From NCBI RefSeq assembly GCF_036016195.1, contig NZ_JAYWTM010000007.1, positions 292,605-356,604 of the forward strand: 64,000 bases of DNA, read 5' to 3'. This document shows, piece by piece, positions 15,510 to 24,465 of the stretch. Source of the stretch: Brenneria populi (lineage in GTDB: Bacteria > Pseudomonadota > Gammaproteobacteria > Enterobacterales > Enterobacteriaceae). How positions within the stretch are numbered: position 1 is the first letter of the stretch; each line of letters begins with the position of its first letter. Both the position numbers and the translations under genes were made by a program. The notes beneath the pieces are model-generated. The model saw only the letters and a program-made list of their open reading frames with translations, searched no databases and was not told the origin of the DNA.

Positions 15510-17159
15510 ATGAGTCGCGCATTGGCCTGCCTTGGGGATAAAACCACCTACGGCCGTATCGTTTCCGCCTCCTCGTCATGGTTCGAAGGCAGTAAAGCCA
15601 TTGCGCTGTCCGGGGATAAAGCCTGGTGCGGTAAATGCAAGGGGACGTTCCCGATCGTCGGCACGGCGGAAGGGTGGGGTGAAACGCAGCTTTTCGTCGC
15701 GACGGGCGACAGAGTGGCATGCGGTTGTCCCGGGCATGTCGTCTTTGGCTCGACGAGCCAGTACGTTCAGTCATTCTCCAGTTCAACGCCCTCACCATCG
15801 CCGGCTGTTTCTGCCCCGCCTTACGCTTCGCTTTCCAGCCCGATAACGCCAATACACACTCGCGTATTCGCCAAATCCTGTCTGCGCGGGTAGGGATGCA
15901 ATGACGCCGGGAAAGCGCGCGAGCCGCATACCAATTTTGCCGAGATGGCCTTTTATCAGGCTGTTCCTGCTGACGATCCGGCCACAGATAATGACGTTCC
16001 CCAACATGCCCAGAGCGCCAAGAAAAAGAAACCGGTCGAAGAGATTCCAGAACCGAAGAAGCGAAGCGCCCCGTATAAATGGTGGTTCGGTAATCATGAG
16101 GAAACGGATTATCAGGCGGCAAAAGCTACGGCTGCCGGTGCGGCTAACGCCCGGACGGCGGTAGAAGGAGCCAGCGTTCTTGGGTTGGTTGGCGGGAGAG
16201 CCATTACATCAGGAACGTGGGCGGTACGTGCTGCCGCCGGTCTGGGAGAAATCGCCGCCGCAGGCCCCGGCGCGCCATTAGCCGCATTACTGGTAGGCAT
16301 GTATCCCGGCAAGCTCAATGACGGCGAGCAGGATTTTATTGATCGCATGAGGCTGGAGCAGATGCGCGAAGCCCCAAGCCGAGTGCGTTATACATGGGAA
16401 ACCGACGGCCAAGGCAATCCTGTTCCGCATGGCTGGCATACGCCGCCGGGTAAAGACAGGGTGCGGGTGCGCAAAATGGCATGGGACAATAGCCGGCAGG
16501 CGTATACCTTCACCACAGAGGAAGAGCCGCGTATCACCATTATCTGGACGCCGGACAGTTCAGGTGTCAATGTTCCTTCGAATACCGGCAATCAGAACCC
16601 GGTAAGGATACCTAATCCGGTTGTTGTCGATCCTTTACCGGATAACACCAATATTGAGGCAACGACCAGCCCGGCGGCGGAAGAGAAGACGTTTGCGGAT
16701 TATATTTTGATCTTGCCGGTGGCGAACATTCCGCCGATTTATGTTTATTTGAGCAAGCCACCTGTTGAGTTTTTGGAGGTTGAGCTTTATAGCGATTTTG
16801 TTAGGCGCTCACGTCAGGGAAAATATGAGGCAGATCATATGCCATCGAAAGCAGCAGTTAAGGCATATCTGAAAACCCATTATCCAGAAATGACACCTGA
16901 AGATATTGAGTTTGCATCTCAAGATGTCGCTGCAATAGTGATACCTAAAAAGGTACACCGGCAGATCAGTGAAACCTACGGCGGGCGCAACACATCTGCG
17001 CAAATTGAACTGGACTCAAAAAATCTCAGGGCTGCCCTTGATCGCAATCTTGATGCAATTAAACCAGCTTTAAAAGAACATGGGGCAACAGAAAGCCAGA
17101 TAGAATCTGCAAGGTCGAAAATGCATAAGCTAAACAGTGAAATGGGGTTGTATAAATGA
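15510..17159 (+). pseudogene. PAAR / S-type pyocin domain effector interrupted by an amber codon
   Basis: One frame runs from the ATG at 15510 (AGAAAGGA upstream) to the stop at 17157-17159, broken only by TAG at 15891-15893 (codon 128). The first part is a PAAR domain (MSRALACLGDKTTYGRI). After the TAG the same frame continues with GCNDAGKAREPHTNFAEMAFYQA, so the family block spans the stop and a separate start at 15945 is unlikely. Then come an Ala/Gly-rich helical region, an S-type pyocin domain (YTWETDGQGNPVPHGWHTPP, ITIIWTPDSSG) and, from about 16767, a more AT-rich toxin end with EADHMPSK and KKVHRQISETYGGRN, possibly a nuclease. This is the layout of T6SS-delivered effectors. No vgrG or T6SS genes are near. 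Confidence 0.75.
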
Positions 17160-17623
17160 CAGTGAATATTGATGTTTTAATAAGCTGTTTAGGCAAAACG
17201 TATCAGGAACTTATTGATAATGAATTGATCACCTACAAAAGCCCCCCGACAGGATCATCTGGAGATCCTGACCTAAGTCTTGATATGGCAAAAGAAGGTC
17301 TTTTCTTATCTTTCAAACGAGATGGCCGGACATTGCAGGCTATCGTCGTAAAAATCCAGAATGATAAGGTAAAAAACTGGATATTCCCGAACGAATTGCC
17401 AGATCCATTGAAGAGAAGCATGTCGAGAGAATGGGTGCATGACAATATAGGAGCGCCATTAAGAAGCAGTCCTCCAAAGGTGGTTATGCGGCGGGCTTTT
17501 GGCTGGACTGATCTTTATGAAGCCAAAAAGCGACCAATACCTACTATGATGCAGATAAGCTATGACACGTCAGATCACGTCAGGGCAGTGACATTTCTCC
17601 CTGCTTCAGATCTTCGTTGGTAG
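17156..17623 (+). CDS. Probable immunity protein of the effector (DUF6392-like)
   Basis: A 155-aa soluble protein whose ATG overlaps the effector stop (ATGA at 17156-17159), the usual toxin-immunity coupling. GSSGDPDLSLDMAKEGLFLSFKRDGRTL, NWIFPNELPDPLK, SREWVHDNIGAP and AVTFLPASDLRW recall the DUF6392 family found after S-type pyocin effectors; this is from memory. It is AT-richer than the surrounding core, like the toxin domain. The gene is intact although the effector upstream carries a nonsense codon. Confidence 0.75.
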   Translation: MTVNIDVLISCLGKTYQELIDNELITYKSPPTGSSGDPDLSLDMAKEGLFLSFKRDGRTLQAIVVKIQNDKVKNWIFPNELPDPLKRSMSREWVHDNIGAPLRSSPPKVVMRRAFGWTDLYEAKKRPIPTMMQISYDTSDHVRAVTFLPASDLRW

Positions 17624-17702
17624 GTTTTATTCTGCCATCGGATGTTTACTGCGGGGACCATATGACCTTCCTGCATCTCTTGACAATGGTTCGTGGCCTG
17701 CT

Positions 17703-18443
17703 CTACACCAGCTCGCCGGGGTCGGCCTCCCAGCGATACCCCATACCGTAAACCGTACGGATAAATGAGGTTTCCCCATCAAGCTGTTCCAGCTTGCGCC
17801 GCAGATTTTTGATATGGCTGTCGATGGTGCGATCGGTGACGACCCGGTAGTCGTCATAGAGTTTATCCAGCAGCGCTTCGCGCGAAAAAACTTTGCCCGG
17901 CTCGGTGGAGAGCGTTTTGAGCAGCCGGAGCTCGGCGGGCGTCAGATCGAGAGTTTGCCCCAGATAGCTGGCCTGAAAACTGCTTTTATCAATCAGTAAA
18001 GCGGATTTATCCGCCGGTTTCCGGGCGTCGGACAGCCAGCCGCAGCGGCGTAGCAGGGTACGTACCCGCACCACCACTTCCCGCGGGCTGAAGGGCTTGC
18101 AGATATAGTCGTCCGCGCCGATTTCCAGCCCCAGCAGGCGGTCGATCTCTTCGCTGCGGGCGGTGACCATAATGATGGGCACGTTGGAAAACTGGCGGAT
18201 GGTGCGGCACAGCGTCAGGCCGTCGGTGCCCGGCAGCATCAAATCCAGCAGGATCAGCGCCGGCCGATTCTGCTTGACCCACTCGAGCACGTCGTCGCCG
18301 TTGCCGATCCAGTGGGCCCGATAATCGGCGGCCCGAAGGTAATCAAGCAACAGTTGCCCCAGTTTGGGTTCATCTTCAACGATCAGCACCGGGAGAGGCG
18401 CGGAGGAAATGGGGTCGGTTGTCATCATTTTAGGTTCGGTCAT
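17703..18443 (-). CDS. baeR: Response regulator BaeR
   Basis: 246-aa OmpR/PhoB-type regulator of envelope stress. The receiver domain has the acidic pair in VEDEP, the phosphoacceptor Asp67 in LLDLMLPG, and the switch Lys in CKPFSPRE. The winged-helix domain ends RTVYGMGYRWEAD. BaeR activates mdtABCD, acrD and spy in E. coli in response to indole, flavonoids and metals. The start overlaps the baeS stop by four bases. It is the last gene of the mdtABCD-baeSR operon. Confidence 0.96.
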   Translation of the reverse strand: MTEPKMMTTDPISSAPLPVLIVEDEPKLGQLLLDYLRAADYRAHWIGNGDDVLEWVKQNRPALILLDLMLPGTDGLTLCRTIRQFSNVPIIMVTARSEEIDRLLGLEIGADDYICKPFSPREVVVRVRTLLRRCGWLSDARKPADKSALLIDKSSFQASYLGQTLDLTPAELRLLKTLSTEPGKVFSREALLDKLYDDYRVVTDRTIDSHIKNLRRKLEQLDGETSFIRTVYGMGYRWEADPGELV

Positions 18444-19828
18444 GGAGGGTTTCTGTTTGGCGCAGGCAAAGGCAGCTCGATGATAATCAGCAGACCGCCT
18501 AACGGCGAGTGCTCAGCATACAGCCGTCCGCCATGGGCCTCAACGATATTGTTGCAAATAGCCAGCCCCAGACCGGATCCGCCGCTGGCGCGGTTGCGCG
18601 AGCTTTCCGCCCGGTAAAAACGTTCGAATATTCGCGTCAGTTGCTCGTCGGTCACGCCGGGGGCGCTGTCCTGCCAGGCGATGACCAGCCGGCCCTGGCG
18701 CGGGGCGGCGCAGATTTCCAGCTTTCCGTCTTCGTCGGTGTAGCGCAGGCTGTTTTCCAGCAGATTGTTGAACAACTGGATTAAACGATCCGGATCGCCG
18801 AACGTATCGATGCGGGTCGGCAGTGCCGCCTTTAGCGTAATATTTTTTTTCCGGTAGCGTTGATTAAAGGCGGCGATGGCGATATGCAGCAGTTGTACGA
18901 TATCCACCGTGCGCTTGCGGTAGGTGAGCGCGCCCCGATCGGACAGCGACAGCTGATGAAGGTCGTCCACCAGCTTGGTCAGGGTGGTCACCTCCGTCTG
19001 TAGCGAATGCAGCGAGTCGGCATTGGGCTGGCGGACGCCGTCCTGCAGCGCTTCCAGCTCGCCGCGCAGTACCGCCAGCGGCGTGCGCAACTCGTGGGAT
19101 ATGTCCGCCATAAACGCGCGGCGCGACTGCTCGTTTCTTTCCAAGGCGTCGGCGAGCTGGTTAAAATCCTGCGCCAGCCGGCCCAACTCATCGTGCGTGG
19201 CGGCGGTGACGCGGGCGCTGAAATCGCCCGCCGCCAGATGGTGTATGCCGTTGACCAGCCGTTTAACCGGTGCCAGCAGGCCGCGCGCGGTCAGCCAGGT
19301 GGCGAATATCGCCAGCAGGGTGGACAGCGCCACGATAAGCCAGCTGATTCGCTGCTGCTGTCGGTCGAAATTGATATCGGCATTGCGCGTCAGGCGCTCG
19401 GCGGGCGGGGCGACGACCCAGCCGACCGTCTGGTTACGCACCGTAATCGCCTGCCGTATGCCTTCCGCCGGCGGCGTCCGCGGGGGGCCGAACAGGATAT
19501 GGTTGTCGGCGTCCAGCACCCAGAGGCGAACGCGCCAGCCGTGTAAGGCATTGCCGGCGCCGTCCTCGCTATTCTGCTCCATGGAGTGCAGTATCTTGGC
19601 GACCAAACGTTCATTGTTGCGTAAAAATGACCAGTCGCCGTAGTGCTGGTATTGCTCCGCCAGCGTATCGCGCAGCTGCGTCACCCGCTGTTCGTTGCCG
19701 CGCTTGATATAGTCGATAAATCCGCGTTCGAAGCTGATGCGTACTCCCCAGTGCATGGTGATCAGCACCAGCATGCAGGTGGCGAAAATCGCCAGGAATA
19801 ATTTAGCGGTGATGCCGAATCTCATCAT
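18440..19828 (-). CDS. baeS: Sensor histidine kinase BaeS
   Basis: 462 aa. A membrane helix near residues 8-28, a periplasmic sensor region, a second helix (WLIVALSTLLAIFATWLTA), then HAMP, the H box FMADISHELRTPLAVLRGE with the phosphorylated His, the N box NNLLENSLRY, and the G boxes SAPGVTDEQL and GGSGLGLAICNNIVEAHGG. It phosphorylates BaeR when the envelope is stressed. Either of two adjacent ATGs may be the start. Four bases separate it from mdtD. Confidence 0.96.
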   Translation of the reverse strand: MMRFGITAKLFLAIFATCMLVLITMHWGVRISFERGFIDYIKRGNEQRVTQLRDTLAEQYQHYGDWSFLRNNERLVAKILHSMEQNSEDGAGNALHGWRVRLWVLDADNHILFGPPRTPPAEGIRQAITVRNQTVGWVVAPPAERLTRNADINFDRQQQRISWLIVALSTLLAIFATWLTARGLLAPVKRLVNGIHHLAAGDFSARVTAATHDELGRLAQDFNQLADALERNEQSRRAFMADISHELRTPLAVLRGELEALQDGVRQPNADSLHSLQTEVTTLTKLVDDLHQLSLSDRGALTYRKRTVDIVQLLHIAIAAFNQRYRKKNITLKAALPTRIDTFGDPDRLIQLFNNLLENSLRYTDEDGKLEICAAPRQGRLVIAWQDSAPGVTDEQLTRIFERFYRAESSRNRASGGSGLGLAICNNIVEAHGGRLYAEHSPLGGLLIIIELPLPAPNRNPP

Positions 19829-19832
19829 GACC

Positions 19833-21236
19833 TCACAGCCGGCGGGAAAGGGTTGACAGCTTGACGTCGTCCGGCGGCACGCGGTTAAAAATTAACGCCG
19901 GGAAAGCAATAATGACCGCCATGGCGAGATAGGTATAAAGGAACACGCTATGGGTTTGCGCGATCTCGGCCATCGGATGATGCCGGGAAAACATGCCCAG
20001 CAGCATCCCCGCGATGCTGACGCCCAGGCTCATGGATAGCTGCATGCTCATGGACAGCAGGCCGTTGCCGCCGCTGGCGAGGGTATCGGGCAGATCCTTC
20101 AGCGTCAGCGTATTCATGGCGGAAAAACGCATGGCGTTCACCGAACCGAGGAAAAACAGCACCACCGGCAGCAGCCAAACCCAATTCATCATCGCCGCCA
20201 GCGCGAAGAGCAGAATAACCAACGCCAGCAGCAGCGTCGAGGCGACCAGCACCCGGCGGTAGCCGAAGCGGTTGACGATGTTCACCACTATCCGTTTGAT
20301 TCCCATATTGCCCAGCACCATGGGGATCATCATCAGCCCGGCATGAAAAGGCGAAAACCCCATCCCTAACTGCAGGAATAACGGCGTCATAAAAGGCAGC
20401 ATGCCGCTGCCGATGCGCGCCAGAAAACCGCCGCCCAGCCCGATGGCGAACGTTTGGGTGTTGAACAGGCGCAGATTGAACAGCGCGCGCGGGTTTTCGC
20501 GGGCATGCAGCCAATAGCTCAGCAGGCAAATCAGCCCGACGGCGATCGCCGCGTAAATCGCCTGCGGCGGAATACCGAGATTGTTGCGCCCGTCCAGCGC
20601 CAGCGTCAGGGTCGCCATGGCGACGGCGAGCCATAAAAAGCCGCGCATATCGAAACGCTGGGTTTGCATGGTGTAGTTGGGCATCAGCAGCCAGGTGGCC
20701 GCCGCGCCGGCGATGCCCACCGGCAGGTTGATAAGGAAAATCCAGTGCCAACTGGCGTATTCGACCAGAAAGCCGCCCAGCGCCGGCCCCATCATCGGGC
20801 CGATCTGGCCGGGCAGCGTGACGAACGTCATGGCGGCCATATACTGATCGCGCGGCACGATCTTCATTACCGTTAGGCGGCCGACCGGCACCATCATGGC
20901 GCCGCCGACGCCCTGCACCACCCGGAAGGTAAGGAGTTCGTTCAGCGTTTCCGCCCGGGCGCACAGCAGGGAGCCCAGCGTGAACAGCAGGATGGCGGAA
21001 AAGAAGACGTTTTTGACGCCGAGACGGTCCGCCAGCCAGCCGCTGGCGGGCAGCATAATGGCGACCGTCAGCACATAGGCGACGATCACCGAGTGCATAT
21101 GCAGCGGGTTTTCGTTCAGGCTGGCGGCCATTGAGGGCAGGGCGGTATTCACAATGGTGGTGTCCAGCGTCTGCATAAAGAAGCCGAAGGCGACGATCCA
21201 CAATTGCCAGCGAACGGAAGCGGGCTGAGTCAGCAT
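19833..21236 (-). CDS. mdtD: MFS exporter MdtD (IceT)
   Basis: 467-aa DHA2-family drug:H+ antiporter with 14 predicted membrane helices; the first motif is WIVAFGFFMQTLDTTIVNTALPSMA and motif A reads GWLADRLGVKN. The E. coli homologue, although in the RND operon, is not needed for RND drug efflux and has been reported to export iron-citrate (IceT). It sits between mdtC and baeS, but is separated from mdtC by 169 bases rather than being tightly linked. Confidence 0.93.
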   Translation of the reverse strand: MLTQPASVRWQLWIVAFGFFMQTLDTTIVNTALPSMAASLNENPLHMHSVIVAYVLTVAIMLPASGWLADRLGVKNVFFSAILLFTLGSLLCARAETLNELLTFRVVQGVGGAMMVPVGRLTVMKIVPRDQYMAAMTFVTLPGQIGPMMGPALGGFLVEYASWHWIFLINLPVGIAGAAATWLLMPNYTMQTQRFDMRGFLWLAVAMATLTLALDGRNNLGIPPQAIYAAIAVGLICLLSYWLHARENPRALFNLRLFNTQTFAIGLGGGFLARIGSGMLPFMTPLFLQLGMGFSPFHAGLMMIPMVLGNMGIKRIVVNIVNRFGYRRVLVASTLLLALVILLFALAAMMNWVWLLPVVLFFLGSVNAMRFSAMNTLTLKDLPDTLASGGNGLLSMSMQLSMSLGVSIAGMLLGMFSRHHPMAEIAQTHSVFLYTYLAMAVIIAFPALIFNRVPPDDVKLSTLSRRL

Positions 21237-21405
21237 GTATCAGGATGCTCCCGATGGCAAAAATTGATAAAGCATATTTGATGTTACCTTTTACTTTTGG
21301 GGCCGGTGTGTGAAATTTATTCATATGTATGCGCGGAGAAGTTTCGTGCGCCCGAAGACCGCCGCCTCTATGCTACGACGTAGCGCGCGCCCGACACAGG
21401 GCGGC
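21237..21405. other. Unusual gap inside the mdtABCD-baeSR operon
   Basis: 169 bases without a gene, partly AT-rich near 21260-21330. Compact operons of this type usually have mdtC and mdtD adjoining. An internal promoter for mdtD-baeS-baeR is possible; I cannot identify one with certainty. Confidence 0.4.
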
Positions 21406-24400
21406 TCATGCGCCGCCGCGCCGCCAACCCCGCAGTTTATCGAAAAACAGATAGACCACGGGAGTGGTATACAGCGTCAGCACCTGGCTCATCGCCAGCC
21501 CGCCGACGATGGTGATCCCCAGCGGCTGGCGCAGCTCCGCGCCGTCGCCGCTGTCGAGCACCAGCGGCAGGGCGCCGAACAGGGCGGCCAGCGTGGTCAT
21601 CATGATCGGGCGGAAACGCAGCAGACAGGCCTGGAATATGGCGTCTCTGGCGCTGATTCCGCCGGCGCGCTGCGCCGTCAGCGCGAAGTCCACCATCATG
21701 ATGGCGTTCTTTTTGACGATGCCGATTAATAGCATAATGCCGATGAGGGCAACCAGGCTAAAGGGCGCGCCGAACCACTCCAGCGCCAGTAAGGCGCCCA
21801 CCCCGGCGGAGGGCAGGGTGGAGAGAATGGTCAATGGGTGGATATAGCTTTCGTACAGCATCCCCAGCACGATATACACCGTAATAATGGCGGCTAGAAT
21901 CAGCAGCGCCTGCGACGACTGCGACTGCTGGAAAGCCTGCGCCGTGCCGGAGAACTGACCGCGCACCGACGGCGGCACCCCCAGGGCGATCATGGTTTTC
22001 TCAATCGCCGCGGTGGCCGCGGAAAGCGTTGCGCCCTCCGGCAGGTTAAAAGAGAGGGTCGAGGCGGCGGACAGCCCCTCATGGTTGACCGACAGCGGCG
22101 CGTTGATCGGCCGCCAACTGGCGAAATAGGCGAGCGGAATCGGTTTGCCTTCGCCGTTGATCACAAACATTTTTTGCAGCGCGCCGACATCCTGCGTATA
22201 GGCTTCATCCACCTCCATCACCACTTTGTACTGGTTCAACGGCTGATAAATCGTGGATATCTGGCGCTGGCCGAACGCGTTGTTCAGCAGGGCGTTGGCG
22301 TCCGCCACGCTGATCCCGAGACGGGCCATCGCATCGCGATCGTACGTGAGCGCCATCTCCGCGCCTTTATCCTGCTGATCGGAGTTAACGTCGGCCAGTT
22401 CGGGTAATTTCCCCAGCGCGGCGCGGATTCTGGGTTCCCAGACGCGCAGCTCGTCAAGGTCGTCGGCCAGCAGCGTGTATTGATAGCCGGCATTGGCCTC
22501 CCGTCCGCCGATGCGGATATCCTGCACCGCCATTAAAAACAGATTCGCGCCGGGCTCCTGCGCCAGTTTGCCGCGTAAACGGCTAATCACCTGCTGGGCG
22601 CTGACATCGCGCTCGGAGAGCGGCTTGAGCGCGATAAACATCGATCCGCTGTTGGTGCGCCAGCCGCCGGTAAAGCCGGTGACGTTATTCACCGCCGGAT
22701 CGCTGCGCACGATGGCCATAAAGTTCTGCAATTTCTGCGTCATCGCCTGAAAAGAGATGCTTTGATCGGCCTGAATAAACCCCATCAGCCTGCCGGTATC
22801 CTGCTCGGGAAAGAAGGTTTTGGGAATAGTGATATACAGCCAGACGTTGAGGACGATGGCCGCCAATAGCAGCGCCAGCACCCAGCGGGCGTGGTCGAGC
22901 GCCCAGTTAAGCGAGCGGCCGTAGGATTGCTGCAACGCGACCAGGACGCGGCCGAAGCCCCGTTTGCGCCGCAGGCCGCGCCTGGGCGCCGGGCGCAGCA
23001 GTCTGGCGCACATCATGGGCGTCAGGGTCAGCGAAATCAGCAGCGAGATGGCGATCGCCACCGACAGCGTAACGGCGAATTCGCGCAATAGCCTGCCCGG
23101 CAATCCCTCCATCAGCAGCAGCGGAATAAACACCGCTATCAGCGAGACGCTCATCGACAGGACGGTGAAGCCCACTTCGCGCACCCCCTGCAGCGACGCC
23201 GGCAACGGTTTCATTCCGGCTTCAATATGGCGTGAAATATTTTCCAGCACCACGATGGCGTCATCCACCACAAAACCGGTGGCGATGGTCAGCGCCATTA
23301 GGGAGAGGTTATTCAGACTGAAGCCGCACAGATACATGGCGGCGAAGGTGCCGATCAGCGAAACCGGCACCGCCGCCGCCGGGATCAGCGTCGCGCGTCC
23401 CGAACGCAGAAACAGAAACACCACCAGAATGACTAGCCCCACGGCGATCGCCAGCGATTGTTCCACCTCTTTCAGCGAGGCGCGGATGGTCGGCGAGCGA
23501 TCCTGGGCGACGCCGAGCCGGATCTCGGCGGGCAGGCCGGCGCGCAGTTCGGGCAACGCCGCGCGGATGCTGTCCACGGTGGTAATGATATTGGCGTCGG
23601 GCGCGCGGCGGATAACGATCAGAACGGCCGGCCCGGCGTCGGCCATCCCGGCGTTGCGCGCGTCCTGCACCGAATCCTTCACCGTGGCGACGTCGCTCAG
23701 CCGCACGGCGGCGCCGTTGTTATAGCGGACAATCAGCGGCCGATAGGCGTCGGCGCTTTTCAACTCGTCGTTGGTTTTTATCTGCCAGCGCCGCTGATGA
23801 TTTTCAACGTTGCCCACCGGGCGGCGGATATTGGCCTGGCTAATCGCCTGGCGGACCTCATCCAGCGACACGCCCTGATTGAACAGCGCCTGCGGATTTA
23901 GCGCCACGCGCACGGCGGGCAGCGAGCCTCCGCCGACGGAAACGTCGCCCACGCCCGCCATCTGGGAGATTTTCTGCGCCAATTGGGTCGAGGCGTAGTC
24001 ATACAGCTGCCCCTGATCGTAGGTATCCGATGTGAGCGTCAGGATCATGATCGGCGCTTCGGAAGGATTCACTTTCCGATAGGTCGGCCGGCTGGCCATG
24101 CCGGAAGGCAGCATGCTTTGCGCCGCGTTAATGGCCGACTGCACGTCGCGCGCCGCGCCGTTGATATCCCGGTCGAGGTTGAACACTAGGATAATGCGCG
24201 TGCTGCCCAGCGAGCTCATGGAGGTCATTTCGGTGACGCCCGAAATGCGGCCCAGGGCGCGCTCCAGCGGGGTCGCAATCGAGGTCGCCATGGTCTCCGG
24301 CGACGCGCCGGACAGCGAGGCGCTGACCAGGATCACCGGAAAATCCACCTGCGGCAGCGGGGAGACCGGCAGCAGGCGAAAGCCGAGCGCGCCGCAGAGC

Positions 24401-24465
24401 GCGATCGCCAACGTCAGCAGCGTGGTGGCGACCGGCCGATGGATAAACAGGGCGAAGAACCTCAC
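21406..24465 (-). CDS. mdtC: RND efflux transporter subunit MdtC
   Basis: 1019-aa inner-membrane RND pump subunit. The start MRFFALFIHRPVATTLLTLAI, the two large periplasmic loops, and the central TM block (FSLNNLSLMALTIATGFVVDDAIVV, with the proton-relay acidic pair) match E. coli MdtC. MdtB and MdtC form a heterotrimer (B2C) that works with MdtA and TolC to expel bile salts, novobiocin and flavonoids. Its ATG overlaps the mdtB stop by four bases, so it is translationally coupled to mdtB. Confidence 0.97.
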   Translation of the reverse strand: MRFFALFIHRPVATTLLTLAIALCGALGFRLLPVSPLPQVDFPVILVSASLSGASPETMATSIATPLERALGRISGVTEMTSMSSLGSTRIILVFNLDRDINGAARDVQSAINAAQSMLPSGMASRPTYRKVNPSEAPIMILTLTSDTYDQGQLYDYASTQLAQKISQMAGVGDVSVGGGSLPAVRVALNPQALFNQGVSLDEVRQAISQANIRRPVGNVENHQRRWQIKTNDELKSADAYRPLIVRYNNGAAVRLSDVATVKDSVQDARNAGMADAGPAVLIVIRRAPDANIITTVDSIRAALPELRAGLPAEIRLGVAQDRSPTIRASLKEVEQSLAIAVGLVILVVFLFLRSGRATLIPAAAVPVSLIGTFAAMYLCGFSLNNLSLMALTIATGFVVDDAIVVLENISRHIEAGMKPLPASLQGVREVGFTVLSMSVSLIAVFIPLLLMEGLPGRLLREFAVTLSVAIAISLLISLTLTPMMCARLLRPAPRRGLRRKRGFGRVLVALQQSYGRSLNWALDHARWVLALLLAAIVLNVWLYITIPKTFFPEQDTGRLMGFIQADQSISFQAMTQKLQNFMAIVRSDPAVNNVTGFTGGWRTNSGSMFIALKPLSERDVSAQQVISRLRGKLAQEPGANLFLMAVQDIRIGGREANAGYQYTLLADDLDELRVWEPRIRAALGKLPELADVNSDQQDKGAEMALTYDRDAMARLGISVADANALLNNAFGQRQISTIYQPLNQYKVVMEVDEAYTQDVGALQKMFVINGEGKPIPLAYFASWRPINAPLSVNHEGLSAASTLSFNLPEGATLSAATAAIEKTMIALGVPPSVRGQFSGTAQAFQQSQSSQALLILAAIITVYIVLGMLYESYIHPLTILSTLPSAGVGALLALEWFGAPFSLVALIGIMLLIGIVKKNAIMMVDFALTAQRAGGISARDAIFQACLLRFRPIMMTTLAALFGALPLVLDSGDGAELRQPLGITIVGGLAMSQVLTLYTTPVVYLFFDKLRGWRRGGA

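Noticed and set aside
19948..21324. 458-codon minus-strand frame overlapping mdtD
   Set aside because: Arg-rich out-of-frame reading of mdtD; MdtD itself shows full family conservation.
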